Source: Anaerobiospirillum sp. NML120449 (GTDB lineage Bacteria; Pseudomonadota; Gammaproteobacteria; Enterobacterales; Succinivibrionaceae). Taken from it: DNA of 64,000 nt. The notes under the pieces were generated by a model, which saw nothing but the letters and a program-made list of their open reading frames with translations, had not been told where the DNA came from and did not search any database. The position numbers and the translations under genes were made by a program. Positions 30,061 to 40,537 of the stretch are shown in pieces. The stretch lies in the NCBI RefSeq assembly GCF_023051105.1, contig NZ_JALKIL010000020.1, positions 1 to 64,000 of the forward strand, in the 5' to 3' direction. Numbering within the stretch: position 1 is the first letter of the stretch; each line of letters begins with the position of its first letter.

Positions 30061-30368
30061 GAGCCCACGCCTCTGACGGCACGTGAGGATGCTTTTACTA
30101 AGAAATATGCGGCACTGGCTGTACGCAGTCTGCTACGTCCAGACGTACAACAGGACATCAGACATATGCCTGCAACCATGTGACACCCATCTGAAATAAA
30201 CACTCTACTATATGTTTTGTGAAGTTCTATTGTCAAATTGCCACAAATAATAACCCTGCTGAAATTAATCATGTACCATAGCTGCCCATCATGCCTGACC
30301 AGACAGCAAAGGTGGTGATTACCCAGTAAGTGGCCATGATGATGTGACTTCAGGGTAAAGGTACTGGA

Positions 30369-30445
30369 GCGGACGTTTTGTCTTAACTTGCTGATGTATG
30401 GTGCGGACGTTTTGAACTAATTTTCTGATGTAGGGTGCAGCCTTT
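30369..30445. repeat. 34-bp tandem repeat, about 2.3 copies
   Basis: Units at 30369 and 30403 share GCGGACGTTTTG and CTGATGTA. A partial third begins at 30437. Confidence 0.8.
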
Positions 30446-31738
30446 TGAAAGTCAGGCAGCAAGGGCAGACAGGGGGATGGTGCAGGCTGAAAGCCAGAGA
30501 CAAGTATCAGGATGTAAAAAGGCGGGGTCCGAAGAGCCCGCCCTGGATACAAAAAGAGGAAAGGTATAAGGACAAAACTCTGCGGCCCTCTGACGCTCTG
30601 TCAAAGCTGGCCTTATGTATTGTTCCTTAAATTCTGTAGTGGTAAAGCATGCCCCTCTGCAAGCCAGTCCCAATGTAAAAAGGTGTAGAACCATGGCTTT
30701 GTGATATGGCCGCCAGCACTTACATTGCTGGTAAGGCGCCATAGCAACTGTCAGCCCCGTACTGATAATGACTGTAAGTAGAGTGGTCGGGCTGCAGGCC
30801 ATTGGGCTTCGATTAAGACCAGGTCATGAGCTTTACTGTAGATATGAGGCAGAATGAGCTTAGGTACTCATGCTGAGCCAGGTGTACTTATTCATGAGGA
30901 TACCCGGCTTTTCTGTACAGATAAATCAAGATACTGAGGATGCTGGCTGTCTGCATATGCGGTCTGCAGGACAGCTCTGCTCTGCGTTTGCTGTCTGCAG
31001 GACAGGCCTGGCTGCCTCTTTATGACAGAGGCCCGCAACGACATCTTCAGCTTAAGCATGCTTTAGCAGGCTGAGGCCTGCTCTGTATGAGTACTTTGAG
31101 TGCTTTGAGATCCTGACGAAACTGCATCTGAGCAATGATCAGCGCAGCATATCAATAATAAACTGCATGGGAAAATATTACTGAGGCCGGAGCCGGAGCG
31201 CAATAGCACTGCAGCGGTCATGAGGTCAGGCAAAATCCCCATGCAGGTCCGTTCCCTGCTGTGATTCCCATATAAAAGGACTTTTTAAAATGTCCCTGCC
31301 TGGATGGATAATTTACATCTGCAAAACTGTGTCATCAAAGCCGAACAGCTGCATCAAAAAAGACCAGAACTACCTGTTAACCACCTGAACTTACTGTTTT
31401 TCTGCCAGGCTTTCCCCCGGGCCTTCAGCAGCCAGGTCCCCATAAACATCATGGCATTGCGCTGCGATGGCATGGCATCGCATGACATGGCATGGCATGA
31501 CATGGGCTGTCTGCAAGTCTTGATGGTAAGACTTGTTGAGCGTGAGATACTCCTGCCTCGTCAGGTCTGACTCTTTGCAGGCGCCAGAATTATGGTTGAC
31601 AGCGACAGCAGCAGCGGCAGCGGCAGCAGCTGCTGCGTAACAGCGCAGCATGCCTGTTCTGATATGGTGTTATCGGGTGAGCTGGCTACACAAAAGAAAA
31701 ACGGCCGCCAGTTGGTGACGACCGTATCTAACAACCAA

Positions 31739-31754
31739 AATGATAATCGTTATT
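31739..31754. promoter_or_regulatory. Fur-box-like palindrome
   Basis: AATGATAATCGTTATT matches the central part of the Fur consensus (AATGATAATCATTAT) with one change. It sits in a desert, with a hairpin plus T-run on its left reading on the minus strand (the A-run and ACGG...CCGT around 31693-31723). No adjacent iron gene is visible, so a Fur-controlled small RNA is one possibility and chance another. Confidence 0.3.
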
Positions 31755-32022
31755 CTGATTGCCCGTGGCGGCACCGGACCACAGCGCGTCACATCGCACT
31801 GTGGCATGGCGGTTTCAGGGCTGGCAAGAGACCTGCCCATCAGGGCATGGGCACCATGGGCACGGCCTTTATGGGGACAGCCACCATGGGATAAACAGTC
31901 ATGTGCATGACCTTTACAGGCATGGCCATCATGGGCACAGCCATCATGAGCATATGGCCCATGGGCGCTGCCTTGCGGCATTTTGCTGGCCGCTGTGTCA
32001 GGCTGTCGTGTGTGCCTGATAA

Positions 32023-32979
32023 TTACAGGTCCAGAACCAGCTTGCCGGACTTACCGGAGCAGCAGCAGGCCAGGAGGCGCTTGTTATCGCGCTCGTCATC
32101 CTCGTAGTACTGGTCGTTGTAGGCAACCTCGCCCTCAAGCACATTAACCTCACAGGTACCGCAGGCACCGGCACGGCACAGGCACTGAATCTTAGGGCCC
32201 TTGATACGCTCGATGGCCATCAGTACGGTCTCACCTTCTTTGGCTTCGACAGTGATGCCGGACTTCTCAAGTACCAGAGTAAAGGCACCGTTGGAGGACG
32301 GCTCAACCTCGAAGTACTCAATATGCAGTCTCTTCTCATCGATATTGTGTTTCTTGCACAGACTCTTTAAGGCATCGGAGAGCTTTGAGTTACCGCAGGC
32401 GTAAATGGCAGTGCCCTCAGGCAGAGCGGCAAATACGGCATCGAGATCGGCACGGGTGCCACGGGCGGTTACGTGAACCTTGACTGAATCCTTGAACTGG
32501 CCGGTGGTCAGTTCCTTTTCAATGACATCATCCTCATCATCGTGCTTTAAGTACATGAGTTCGTACTTGCGGCCATCTTTGGCCAGCTCATGAATCTGGG
32601 ACATGAATGGGGTAATGCCAATACCGCCGCCGATGAGCAGGAAGGCGGAGGAGCCATCGAGGGCAAAGAGATTGTTTGGAGTGCTGGACTTGATAACGTC
32701 GCCGACCTTGAGCTCATCGTGCATGAAGATGGAGCCGCCACGGCCGTTTACTTCCTTCTTTACGGCAACCTGCCAGGCAGAGCGATCAAAAGGAGAGGAG
32801 CACAGGGAGTAGGCATTGGAGAACTGCCTGTCACCGGAGCCAAACTGCAGATAGATGTGGGCACCACCGGTGAACTCAGGGAGATCTGAACCGTCAGCAG
32901 ACTTGAGGGTAAAGCGCTTTACCAAAGGGGAGAGCTGCTCAATCTCAGTAATCTTTACGTCAATGAAGTTGTTTTCCAT
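32023..32979 (-). CDS. yeaX: YeaX/CntB-type oxygenase reductase (FMN/FAD plus 2Fe-2S ferredoxin)
   Basis: A 318-residue electron-transfer partner for a Rieske oxygenase. The N-terminal flavin-binding barrel contains RQFSNAYSLCSSP, and the NAD-binding region contains LIGGGIGITPFMSQI. The C-terminal plant-type ferredoxin domain has CLCRAGACGTCEVNV and a final Cys in LLACCC. This order and length fit the phthalate-reductase-like carnitine monooxygenase reductase (E. coli YeaX, 321). The ATG at 32979 is chosen because AGGA lies about ten bases before it; an upstream extension to 33036 lacks a ribosome site. Its oxygenase partner lies 2.1 kb upstream on the same strand instead of being adjacent as in E. 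coli. No terminator with a good T-run is visible behind it. Confidence 0.88.
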   Translation of the reverse strand: MENNFIDVKITEIEQLSPLVKRFTLKSADGSDLPEFTGGAHIYLQFGSGDRQFSNAYSLCSSPFDRSAWQVAVKKEVNGRGGSIFMHDELKVGDVIKSSTPNNLFALDGSSAFLLIGGGIGITPFMSQIHELAKDGRKYELMYLKHDDEDDVIEKELTTGQFKDSVKVHVTARGTRADLDAVFAALPEGTAIYACGNSKLSDALKSLCKKHNIDEKRLHIEYFEVEPSSNGAFTLVLEKSGITVEAKEGETVLMAIERIKGPKIQCLCRAGACGTCEVNVLEGEVAYNDQYYEDDERDNKRLLACCCSGKSGKLVLDL

Positions 32980-33154
32980 ATTTTTTGTATCCTGATTTAG
33001 ACGGTTTTGTCTGTTCCTGAAACCATGCAGCCTCACCGCACCTGACTTTCAGCAATGGGCTGCCTTGTCTTCAATGCTGTCGCTCTGACACGGCTCATCA
33101 GAGTATGGTTCTTAGAGCCACCTTCTGGCTTTGTGAATTACAACATGGTCTGCT

Positions 33155-33262
33155 GGCTGTACTTCCGTGCAGCAGTGCATCTGTTTGCCGGCTGTACTTC
33201 CGTGCAGCTGTGCATCTGTTTGCCGGCTGTACTTCCGTGCAGCTGTGCAGCTGTGCAGCTGT
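33155..33262. repeat. 35-bp tandem repeat, about three copies
   Basis: Units start at 33155, 33190 and 33225, sharing GGCTGTACTTCCGTGCAGC. The third dissolves into GCAGCTGT repeats. Confidence 0.88.
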
Positions 33263-34998
33263 GCATATTTTGGCTTGCTGCGCCCCTCGGGGCAAATCAC
33301 CATCAAGTGAGGGTCAGTAACTGTCTTGCTTCCAATGACCAACTGGCCGGACCTTAATCATGGCCCTATTGCCCTGCCAACCGTAATAGCGGTGACAAAG
33401 CCGGAGCTGCCTGAGCTTTGAGCCGGGCAGCCTCCCTGCTGTTGTATTGCAACTTGGCAGGCTTGAGCCTGCAAATCCTGACAGTTTGCCACTGCCATGT
33501 GACTCAGGTAAAGAGCTGGCATATGACTTTGTGAGCGCCAGCCTTTTCCGGCAGTGATATTGATGTCTGTTTTTCTCTGACAGTGATGACAGCCATGCAG
33601 CCTGGTTATCGACTTTCTGCTGACTTGCTTATGATTTACAGTCTTACTTACTGACAGAAAATACCGTTGCCTGCTGGCCCATTAATCTTTGTCATGGCTT
33701 GCCATGGGGCTGGCACACTGTTGCGTCCAGCATGGGGGCTCAATGCATTGTTAATGAGCCCTTGAGCTCCGGCATGCAGCGGCTAATGCTGCACGTTAGG
33801 AAATAAAATTTCTGCCCGCAAAGTCTGAACTTTGAGGTCTTGTTAATGCCCTTATGAGGCCGAATGAAAGTGAGCAGCTTTGTGCTCAGATGTAATTGTT
33901 CCTTTGAGGCTGTGATGGCGCAGCCTGAGTTAACTGCTCAGATCTGCAAAATGAGGAGCACAGTCTTGCAGCTGCGCCATGCTGGCAGGTCCGGTTGCGG
34001 GATGGACCTGCCTGCCTGAGACTGACCGGTCAGTACCGCTGCCTGGACTGGGGAAGCCCGGTCAGCGGCCTGATGGAGCATGGCAGAAAGCCGGTATGGC
34101 GGTCATTCTGGTTTAACCGCCATAAGAAGCTGCATGAGGATTGACATGCAGCTGCCCTGTAAACAGCTGCAGACAGAGTCCACAGGCATGCCCGGCAAAA
34201 CCTGCACCAGATATGTTCTCCTGACAGATGCGAGCGTGTCAGACCAGGCGCATCCGGTCTGTAACAGACACTGAGGCATGATTTCAGCTCCACTCAATTG
34301 CGTCGCTGTATGGAGCTGAAAATCGCAACCTGGCTGCAGGCTCTGATGACAGTCAAGGAGCACAGCTGTCACTTCAGGCACTGCCGCCATGAGAGCCGCA
34401 GTGACTGCGTTACGATCGTATCTGACAGGAAGAACATTGCTGATGCCGGTGACAGCGCCATAAAACGCTGCCATCTGCAGGCCGGAACACAAGGTATCGG
34501 CCTCAGGCCTGTAAAGGCCTGTGCTGGCTTACATCCCTGTCCTTTTGCGGGGTGGACCATGGCTGTAAGACGGTCAGTTTGCAACTGCAGACTGAGTTCC
34601 GGAGCTCCCGGACAAGTTCCCGGTAGCCCCAGGGGCCGGCTGCGCAGGCTGCCTGCCCCGGTGCCATAAGCCGCTGCTGCTCCTGCCCTGGGCGCTGAAA
34701 TCTCAAATCAGAGTCAGAATGATTCATGATATCAGCGTCCAGGACAGGGGCAACAGCATTCAGCACAGCTGAATATTACTTACGGCCCCTTTCAGAGGAT
34801 GGTCCATATTTCAGGACTGTACCTTGAGGTCGATGACGGAGCTGACTGTTCGCCCGCACTTGACTGAGCCTGCGCTCAGCTGCTGCCGGACGGCCGCGCC
34901 ACCGCGACTTAAGGCCGCTCTGAGAAGTTTTTTGTCCTGCCCTGCTCGAAAGTACAACAGGGCTAAAACACACCTGTGAGCTCCGGGACTTAGCCCGG

Positions 34999-35027
34999 GT
35001 CCCGGACCTTCGTGAGCAGTCCGGGAC
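34999..35027 (-). terminator. Hairpin downstream of the oxygenase gene
   Basis: GTCCCGGAC (34999-35007) pairs with GTCCGGGAC (35019-35027), about 55 bases behind the minus-strand stop. No T-run is present, so it may be a weak terminator or an RNA-stabilising hairpin. Confidence 0.4.
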
Positions 35028-35082
35028 ACTGCCTTATTAGGACGGCAGCGGCCATTTAGTGAGAGCTTAAGCTGCAGAGCGC

Positions 35083-36225
35083 TTACTTGTCGCACTTGCC
35101 CAGCTTGTCTTCAGTGTAGTACTGAGCAACGAGGGAGTGGAAGTAAGCGATACCGTGCTCGGAAACACCTGAACCGGTGCTGTCAGCCATGATACGGCCC
35201 TGGCCACGGTAGCCACGGGAATGCAGGCCCTTCTGTACGGACTCAACCAGACTCAGATCCTCTGGACGGAATACGTCGCGGTACCATACGATGAGGTCCT
35301 TCTGGTACTGAGTGAGCTCTTCGTTGGTGAAGAAGATGTCATAGTGCTGCAGAGTGGTCTCGGCATCCAGTGGGTACTCGAAGATTGCTGTCAGCATGCC
35401 TGGAACTGGAGTGGCGTTCCACATGGTGCATGGCCACAGCCAGAAGCCAGAGAAGGAAGAGCTGTCACCCTCGAAAGCGAAGGAGGAGTCAGAGGAGATA
35501 GCACGACCCCACTGTAAGGACCAGTTTTTGTACATCTTGTGCCAGTAGTCACTTACCTGTACGGAGGAAGCGAAGTCTGGGTGGGATGGACCGCAGTGGT
35601 AGCACTCCATGTAGTTGTCAACGATGTTCTTCCAGTTGGCTGGGGTCCTGGTTACAAAACGGGCGGCCAGCTTGAGGTCATACATCTCTGGACGTGCCTT
35701 TAAAGCGGCATCCTTGAGGCCTGGAAGCTGGTCTTCAACAGTGGTCTTGCACTCAGGATCCATGTTGATGAATACGAAACCGGCGTACTCTTCGACCTTC
35801 ATTGGGGTCAGGCAGGACTCATCGAGGTTGAAGTCGTATATGTTCTCGCTGTTAGGAGCGGAAGCCATGGTGCCGTCGAGCTTGAAGGTCCAGGCGTGGT
35901 AAGGACAGGCGATAACGTTCTTACAGGTGCCGGAGCCCTCGATGAGGCGGTGACCACGGTGCGGACAGACGTTGTAGAAAGCACGCAGCTGATTGTCACG
36001 ACCACGGACAATTAAGATGGACTCATTTAATACTTCGCGGGTTACATACTGATTTGGCTTGGCTACCTCGCTGACATGACACATGCACAGCCAGGACTTG
36101 GCGAAGATCTCGTCAGCCTCATAGTTAAAGGCATCCTGGGAGGTGTAGAACCTGGCTGGCAGGGTATAGGCCTTCCTGGCGTCCTTGCAGAAGTCATGTG
36201 GTAAGGTGAAGCTGCAGGCTTTCAT
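35083..36225 (-). CDS. yeaW: YeaW/CntA-type Rieske oxygenase (carnitine monooxygenase)
   Basis: A 380-residue oxygenase component. With NADH-derived electrons it would use O2 to split carnitine (and, in relatives, gamma-butyrobetaine, choline or betaine) into trimethylamine and an aldehyde. The Rieske 2Fe-2S ligands are C87-P-H89 and C107-PY-H110. The mononuclear iron site is in DNYMECYHCGPSHPDF (His210, His215), with Glu207 at the bridging position where most Rieske oxygenases have Asp; Glu here is a known CntA/YeaW feature. Blocks such as LVESVQKGL.SRGYRGQGR and SGSG.SEHGIA are almost identical to E. coli YeaW. AGGAG seven bases before the ATG fixes the start. It lies between a YeaX-like reductase and a YeaV-like transporter on the same strand, each separated by 1-2 kb. 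Confidence 0.93.
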   Translation of the reverse strand: MKACSFTLPHDFCKDARKAYTLPARFYTSQDAFNYEADEIFAKSWLCMCHVSEVAKPNQYVTREVLNESILIVRGRDNQLRAFYNVCPHRGHRLIEGSGTCKNVIACPYHAWTFKLDGTMASAPNSENIYDFNLDESCLTPMKVEEYAGFVFINMDPECKTTVEDQLPGLKDAALKARPEMYDLKLAARFVTRTPANWKNIVDNYMECYHCGPSHPDFASSVQVSDYWHKMYKNWSLQWGRAISSDSSFAFEGDSSSFSGFWLWPCTMWNATPVPGMLTAIFEYPLDAETTLQHYDIFFTNEELTQYQKDLIVWYRDVFRPEDLSLVESVQKGLHSRGYRGQGRIMADSTGSGVSEHGIAYFHSLVAQYYTEDKLGKCDK

Positions 36226-36793
36226 AGTTATCTCCTGATGTGTGTATAAAAGGCCGGCTGTTAACGCAAAGTGGATACCGGCGGGGGTTTTTACATGGAG
36301 CACTTACAGGGCAGTTCCCATAATCATCCTCACGGACCGGCAGCACAAGCTGTTATGCCGCTCCCTGCTGCGTCCCTGCAGCCAGGAGTATCTGCCTTTG
36401 CAGATCATTAATGACCTTAAGGCAGCGCCGTCCGGAGTCAGACCTCAACAACATTGCTGTCCTGGGTGTGCTCCTGAAAATCCCCTGTATGTTGGATCAA
36501 AGCTCCGGGGTATAAATCCTGCCGGGGCCCCTGGGGACCGCTGTCAAAGACTTCATATGCCTCTTATAAAACTGCAGGCCTCAAAGACGCTGACAGTCCC
36601 GGAAGGATTTATATTCTGTGATGCTCAACAGTAAGCATCGAACTGTTGTCCCGGGCATACGGTACATATCTGCAGTACCCGAGGAAACTGAGGCTGTAAG
36701 CCCGACCAGTACTGCCCGTCTCATTTAAGAGCCTCACGGCACAGTAAAGGTCGCTGTAATTCTGCTGGTGTTTTGTTCAGCTGTTAAGTCATG

Positions 36794-36877
36794 GACTTAA
36801 TTCAGACTGTCTATGACTTAATTCAGACTGTCTATGACTTACTTCAGACCGTCTATGACCTACTTCAGGCCATCCAG
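36794..36877. repeat. 21-bp tandem repeat, four copies
   Basis: Units at 36794, 36815, 36836 and 36857 share GACTTA.TTCAGAC.GTCTAT. The copies become more diverged to the right. Confidence 0.93.
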
Positions 36878-37015
36878 GCCTTTGCAGGGGCAGTGATTAT
36901 TTGACAGTACCGGCATCCCAGGCACTATTTACTGTGCGGCGTGCCTGCCGCTGCATCGTTCTGGCTCTTGCCCTGAAAGGTTTTGACCTGTACTGCTGCT
37001 CACCTGAGTGACTTA

Positions 37016-37060
37016 GCTTTATCAGACCGGGCTTTATCAGACCGGGCTTTATCAGTCTGA
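37016..37060. repeat. 15-bp tandem repeat, three copies
   Basis: GCTTTATCAGACCGG occurs twice exactly (37016, 37031) and once as a variant (37046). Confidence 0.9.
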
Positions 37061-37196
37061 GCTTTAAGGTGAGACTGTAAATTCAGGGCACTGAGCACCT
37101 GATGGTGCTCAGGCCGGGGCGGTCTTTGTCAGACCTCGTTACCCTTATCAGGGAGGTAGTGACAGCATTTAGTCTGTCTGCAGCTTCCTGCTGCTT

Positions 37197-37219
37197 TCCC
37201 TGAGCCCGGGGCTCAGGGA
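37197..37219 (-). terminator. Stable hairpin downstream of the BCCT gene
   Basis: TCCCTGAGCC (37197-37206) pairs with GGCTCAGGGA (37210-37219), ten pairs with a three-base loop, 44 bases behind the minus-strand stop. There is no T-run. Confidence 0.45.
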
Positions 37220-37262
37220 TGTGCCTTTTGGGCTGGCAGCATCCTGCTGCCGTAGTCAGTTT

Positions 37263-38981
37263 TTAGATTATGGGCGTTTTATCGTCCTTAACCTCTTCCT
37301 TGCGGGCCTCTTCTCGGGCCTTTTCCAGTGCTTTGGCATGTTCTGCCTCAGCGCGGGCATCTACCCTGGATCCTACTGCGAAGTTCTGCTCTTCGTCGTG
37401 AGCCTCAACCTTGAGCACGTAAGTGTCGATGGTGTGGGCTGGAACATGACCGTAGTCATTGAAAAGCCACTTTAAGAATCCTACAAAGGTAATGAGCAAA
37501 ATTGCCAGGAAAGGAATACCAGTCATTACCGCTGAGGTCTTAACAGTCGACAGTGGAGCGTCGGTGTAGAGAATGGCCAGCGGAATCAGGGTCAGAATCA
37601 CACACCAGAACAGATTCATGGCACGGGAAGGATCCTCACCTTCACCAAGGTTACGGGTTGCAGTAGCAGCCATTGCGTATGCTACAGCGTCCATGTGAGA
37701 GGCCAGCATGATAACCATGAGGAACAGGAATACAGCAAGTAACAGAGTTCCTAATGGCAGCTTGTCGAGCAGCTGGGCAATTGCTGCGTCACCTCCAAGG
37801 CTGTTAACAATTTCAACTGTGTTAACACCGCCGGAGATGAACTCGTGGATTGAGTAGCTCTCCAGTACACCAAAGTAGAACCAGCAACCTGAGGTGGAGC
37901 CGATAATCAGGGCCCAGATGAGCTCCTTAATCTTGCGTCCGGCAGATACGCGGGTTACGAACATGGCCATACCTGGAGTGTAGGAAATCCACCACAGCCA
38001 GTAGAACACTGTCCAGGACCTGGTAAAGTCGCCTGTGCCAAATGGCTCAGTGTATAAGGACATCTGGAAGTAGTTCTGTAAAGTAAGACCAATACTGCTG
38101 GTGATATTGTTAACGATGAACTGGGTAGGACCAAGAACAAGGACTACGAAAGCCAGAATCAGAGAGCCGTAACCCACGATGGAGCTTAACAGCTGCATAC
38201 CCTTGCCGATACCGATGTAGGCTGACAGAGCGAAGATTGTGGCTGCACCTATGGTTACAATGGCCTGAACGGTAAAGTTGTTAGGAGTACCGATCAGGAA
38301 TGACAGACCGTTGGTTAAGGTAGCTACGGAAATGACCAGAGATAAAGTCAGAGCACCTACTGAGGCATTGAGGAAGATCAGATCCACAATTCTGCCTACA
38401 GCGCCATCGGTACGAACCTTGAAGATGGCGGAGATGATGCTTGACAGTGCCAGACCCTTGTTCTTACGAACATGGAAGTGGTAAGCCATGATTACCGAAG
38501 CTACAGCATATGTACCCCATGCACCAACACCCCAGTGGAAGAAGGAGAAAGGAACGGACATTTCCATAGCTTTAGTAGAGTTTGGCTCAAGGCTCAGACC
38601 TGGTCCCTGATAGTAGTAGCTCCACTCAATGATGCCCCAGTAAAGAGCTGATGCTCCCATGCCGGCACAGATAAACATGAAGATCCATGGCAGGGTCTTG
38701 TATTCAGGCTCCTGGTCACCCAGTCTGATATTGCCGTACTTGCTGATAGCTATGTAGACAATGAAGACAAATCCTGCCAGCACAATTGCCTGGATGATAG
38801 CGCCAAGATAAGAGGTAATACCGTTAAATATGGTACTGGCCCACTGATTGGTCACATCCGGCATGGTACTGATGGCTATTGCAATAAGCAAAATAGACAG
38901 CATGGAAATAACAATAAGCGGCTTGTCGCTTCGGGTATTGCTGCTCTTTACAGTGCTGCTCTGCCCCGACGGTGAGGTCAT
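37263..38981 (-). CDS. BCCT-family carrier, YeaV/CaiT-like (carnitine/betaine/choline transport)
   Basis: A 572-residue inner-membrane carrier with about 12 helices between residues 22 and 500. BCCT hallmarks are visible: the glycine-rich [19 protein letters not shown] stretch of helix 3, [13 protein letters not shown], and the aromatic box region [19 protein letters not shown] followed by [13 protein letters not shown]. Similarity looks highest to YeaV, the carrier encoded next to yeaWX in E. coli, so uptake of carnitine or a related trimethylammonium compound is inferred. The C-terminal 70 residues are a charged, Ala/Glu/Lys-rich tail that YeaV lacks. The ATG at 38981 has AGGAG eight bases upstream; a further upstream in-frame Met does not. 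Substrate and coupling ion are not readable. Confidence 0.85.
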   Translation of the reverse strand: MTSPSGQSSTVKSSNTRSDKPLIVISMLSILLIAIAISTMPDVTNQWASTIFNGITSYLGAIIQAIVLAGFVFIVYIAISKYGNIRLGDQEPEYKTLPWIFMFICAGMGASALYWGIIEWSYYYQGPGLSLEPNSTKAMEMSVPFSFFHWGVGAWGTYAVASVIMAYHFHVRKNKGLALSSIISAIFKVRTDGAVGRIVDLIFLNASVGALTLSLVISVATLTNGLSFLIGTPNNFTVQAIVTIGAATIFALSAYIGIGKGMQLLSSIVGYGSLILAFVVLVLGPTQFIVNNITSSIGLTLQNYFQMSLYTEPFGTGDFTRSWTVFYWLWWISYTPGMAMFVTRVSAGRKIKELIWALIIGSTSGCWFYFGVLESYSIHEFISGGVNTVEIVNSLGGDAAIAQLLDKLPLGTLLLAVFLFLMVIMLASHMDAVAYAMAATATRNLGEGEDPSRAMNLFWCVILTLIPLAILYTDAPLSTVKTSAVMTGIPFLAILLITFVGFLKWLFNDYGHVPAHTIDTYVLKVEAHDEEQNFAVGSRVDARAEAEHAKALEKAREEARKEEVKDDKTPII

Positions 38982-40296
38982 GATTAATGCTCCTATACCT
39001 GTTTTATGTTCTCTCAACTAACTGGTATTGCTTTTTGTGCTCAGGCAAGAAAGACTGTGGGGGTACACAATTTCCTGTCAGCTGAGTGTTTGATCAGACT
39101 GCACTGCAACTGCCGGCAGTCCTTACAACGCTCTGCCTGGGCAGACCGTCATCGGGCTGTAATAGCCACAAGTGCTCATGTATTACTCGTTAAAAAGTAG
39201 TACTGAAACAAATCTGTATCTGCCGCAGATCCTGAACGTGCTATTGAGCAGCACCACAACAGTCAGATTCAGATTGCCCTCCGGATTTCTCAGGACCTCA
39301 CGGCCCGAATGCACCCGGCATGTCTGTTTGATTGATGGGCACATTATTGGCGATCCGATACACGATTAATGTGACTGGGATCCTGAAAAAACCTTACCTG
39401 GCTGATACCGTTTTTCATTTGAAAATCCTGTTTTTACAGTAAATCGGTATTTTCTGTTTTTTCAAAGGTACGATTTGTTACATTTTCCCTGAAATAAAGA
39501 TCTCATATATACGCTGTTTTTAGAGATTTAAGGTAATTTAAGCTCTGAAAACAGGATTTTTAGCCACAAATACTACTTGGGAGCAGTTTTTCACTGAAAA
39601 TCACCCGCCAGCTGAAAATTTCATCTCAAAAAGCAGATAGATCGCAATACAAGCCATTTCACAAACAGCCCTCAGCACCTCACCTGCCGGGTTTCATCCT
39701 CCACCTAAGTGATAAACATGCCATTTTCATCACTAAAAGTGCTTGTATACAAGCTGAAAGTACCAGCTCAACCCCCATCCCCTAAATCACATAGCCCTAA
39801 AATCGGCAAAAATCTATCTTCCACCACAATCAAAAATGCCACTGCCCGGTCCCTGTCCGGCTCCTGCCAGGACAAAAAGCCGAAAAAACAGGACAAAAAA
39901 GCGTCCCGGCCCCGGCTGCATGCCCACGCCACTTGCCAGTATCTGCGCAACCATAACAGCCAGAAAACCAGGTCTGCTGAGCAATAAGCGCAACCTTATT
40001 AATGGGGCTGAATATCCCTTGTTTTGGGGACTGCTCATAAGGAGTGAGATCTTTTGGCGGAAGTGCCGCTGCCAATCAGAAACTAAACAGGGTGCCCCAT
40101 GCTTCACGCATAAGGCACCCTATTTGTGCAACTCTTTCATATGGCAGCTTACGCACTTTCAAACGGGGCCGGTGAACCCTCCAGTATTTTTGTTCAATAC
40201 CACTTGAGAGCCATAAGTTGTTTCACTAGACAATCTCTAAAACATATTATGAAACATACAAAGCACAGAAATTGTTTTCGACTATGATTTATAAAA
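38982..40296. other. Gene desert with AT-rich island upstream of the BCCT gene
   Basis: No gene is convincingly supported. An AT-rich island (about 39360-39640) contains a 13-bp inverted repeat. A basic 89-codon frame (39718-39987, plus) is followed at 40089-40121 by a hairpin AGGGTGCC/GGCACCCT, but its codon use differs from the real genes and it is not called. Confidence 0.5.
39422..39560. other. 13-bp inverted repeat in an AT-rich island
   Basis: AAAATCCTGTTTT (39422-39434) and AAAACAGGATTTT (39548-39560) are perfectly complementary, with 113 bases between them. They lie 440-580 bases upstream of the BCCT start and could be paired regulator sites. Confidence 0.5.
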
Positions 40297-40334
40297 CCAA
40301 AAAGCCCTCACATCCATAAGGATATGGGGGCTTT
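40297..40334 (-). terminator. Terminator of the alcohol dehydrogenase gene
   Basis: AAAGCCCTCACATCC and its partner form a stem of 14 pairs with one mismatch (40301-40315 with 40320-40334, loop ATAA). On the minus strand it ends in CTTTTTGGTTTT. A second hairpin (CGTATTT/AAATACG, 40344-40364) lies between it and the gene. Confidence 0.85.
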
Positions 40335-40537
40335 GAATAACCCCGTATTTCCGGGTGAAATACGAGGACTGTGTAAATACTGTATCCCTGATCCGGGAAT
40401 ATGCTGCCAATAAACACCGGTGAAACCGAATAACCCCCAGCTTATAAGGCCACTTACTGTGTCAAGTGCCTGCTGGCTAAGACAGGGATGGGCTGGTGAT
40501 GGTGATGATGTTGCTGTGGCTATGTGCTGGAGGCGCA

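Larger units (their letters stand above)
29042..32022. other. 3-kb gene desert
   Basis: I see no supportable gene. The stretch holds a 23-bp repeat (29327), a TTTTGCC-rich region (29590-30065), a 34-bp repeat (30369), GGCAT- and CATGGGCAC-type simple words (31450-31510, 31830-31960) and a Fur-box-like palindrome (31739). Open frames through the TTTTGCC region are rich in Leu, Pro and Cys and look compositional. Confidence 0.6.
32980..35082. other. 2.1-kb gene desert between reductase and oxygenase
   Basis: No gene is supported. It contains the 35-bp repeat at 33155 and, next to the oxygenase gene, a stable hairpin at 34999. In E. coli the two flanking genes are adjacent. Confidence 0.6.
36226..37262. 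other. 1-kb gene desert with two short-unit repeats
   Basis: No gene is supported. Repeats of 21 bp and 15 bp and a stable hairpin close to the transporter gene are listed separately. Confidence 0.6.

Noticed and set aside
29584-30183. 199-codon frame through the TTTTGCC region
   Set aside because: The product is Pro/Leu/Cys/His-rich from the repeated word. No ribosome site or family resemblance.
37955-38484. Short frames inside the BCCT gene
   Set aside because: They lie wholly within a well-supported membrane-carrier gene.
39718-39987. Basic 89-codon frame followed by a terminator-like hairpin
   Set aside because: Codon use (CGG, CCC, CAA, AAA-rich) differs from all confident genes here. 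Kept only as a note in the spacer entry.
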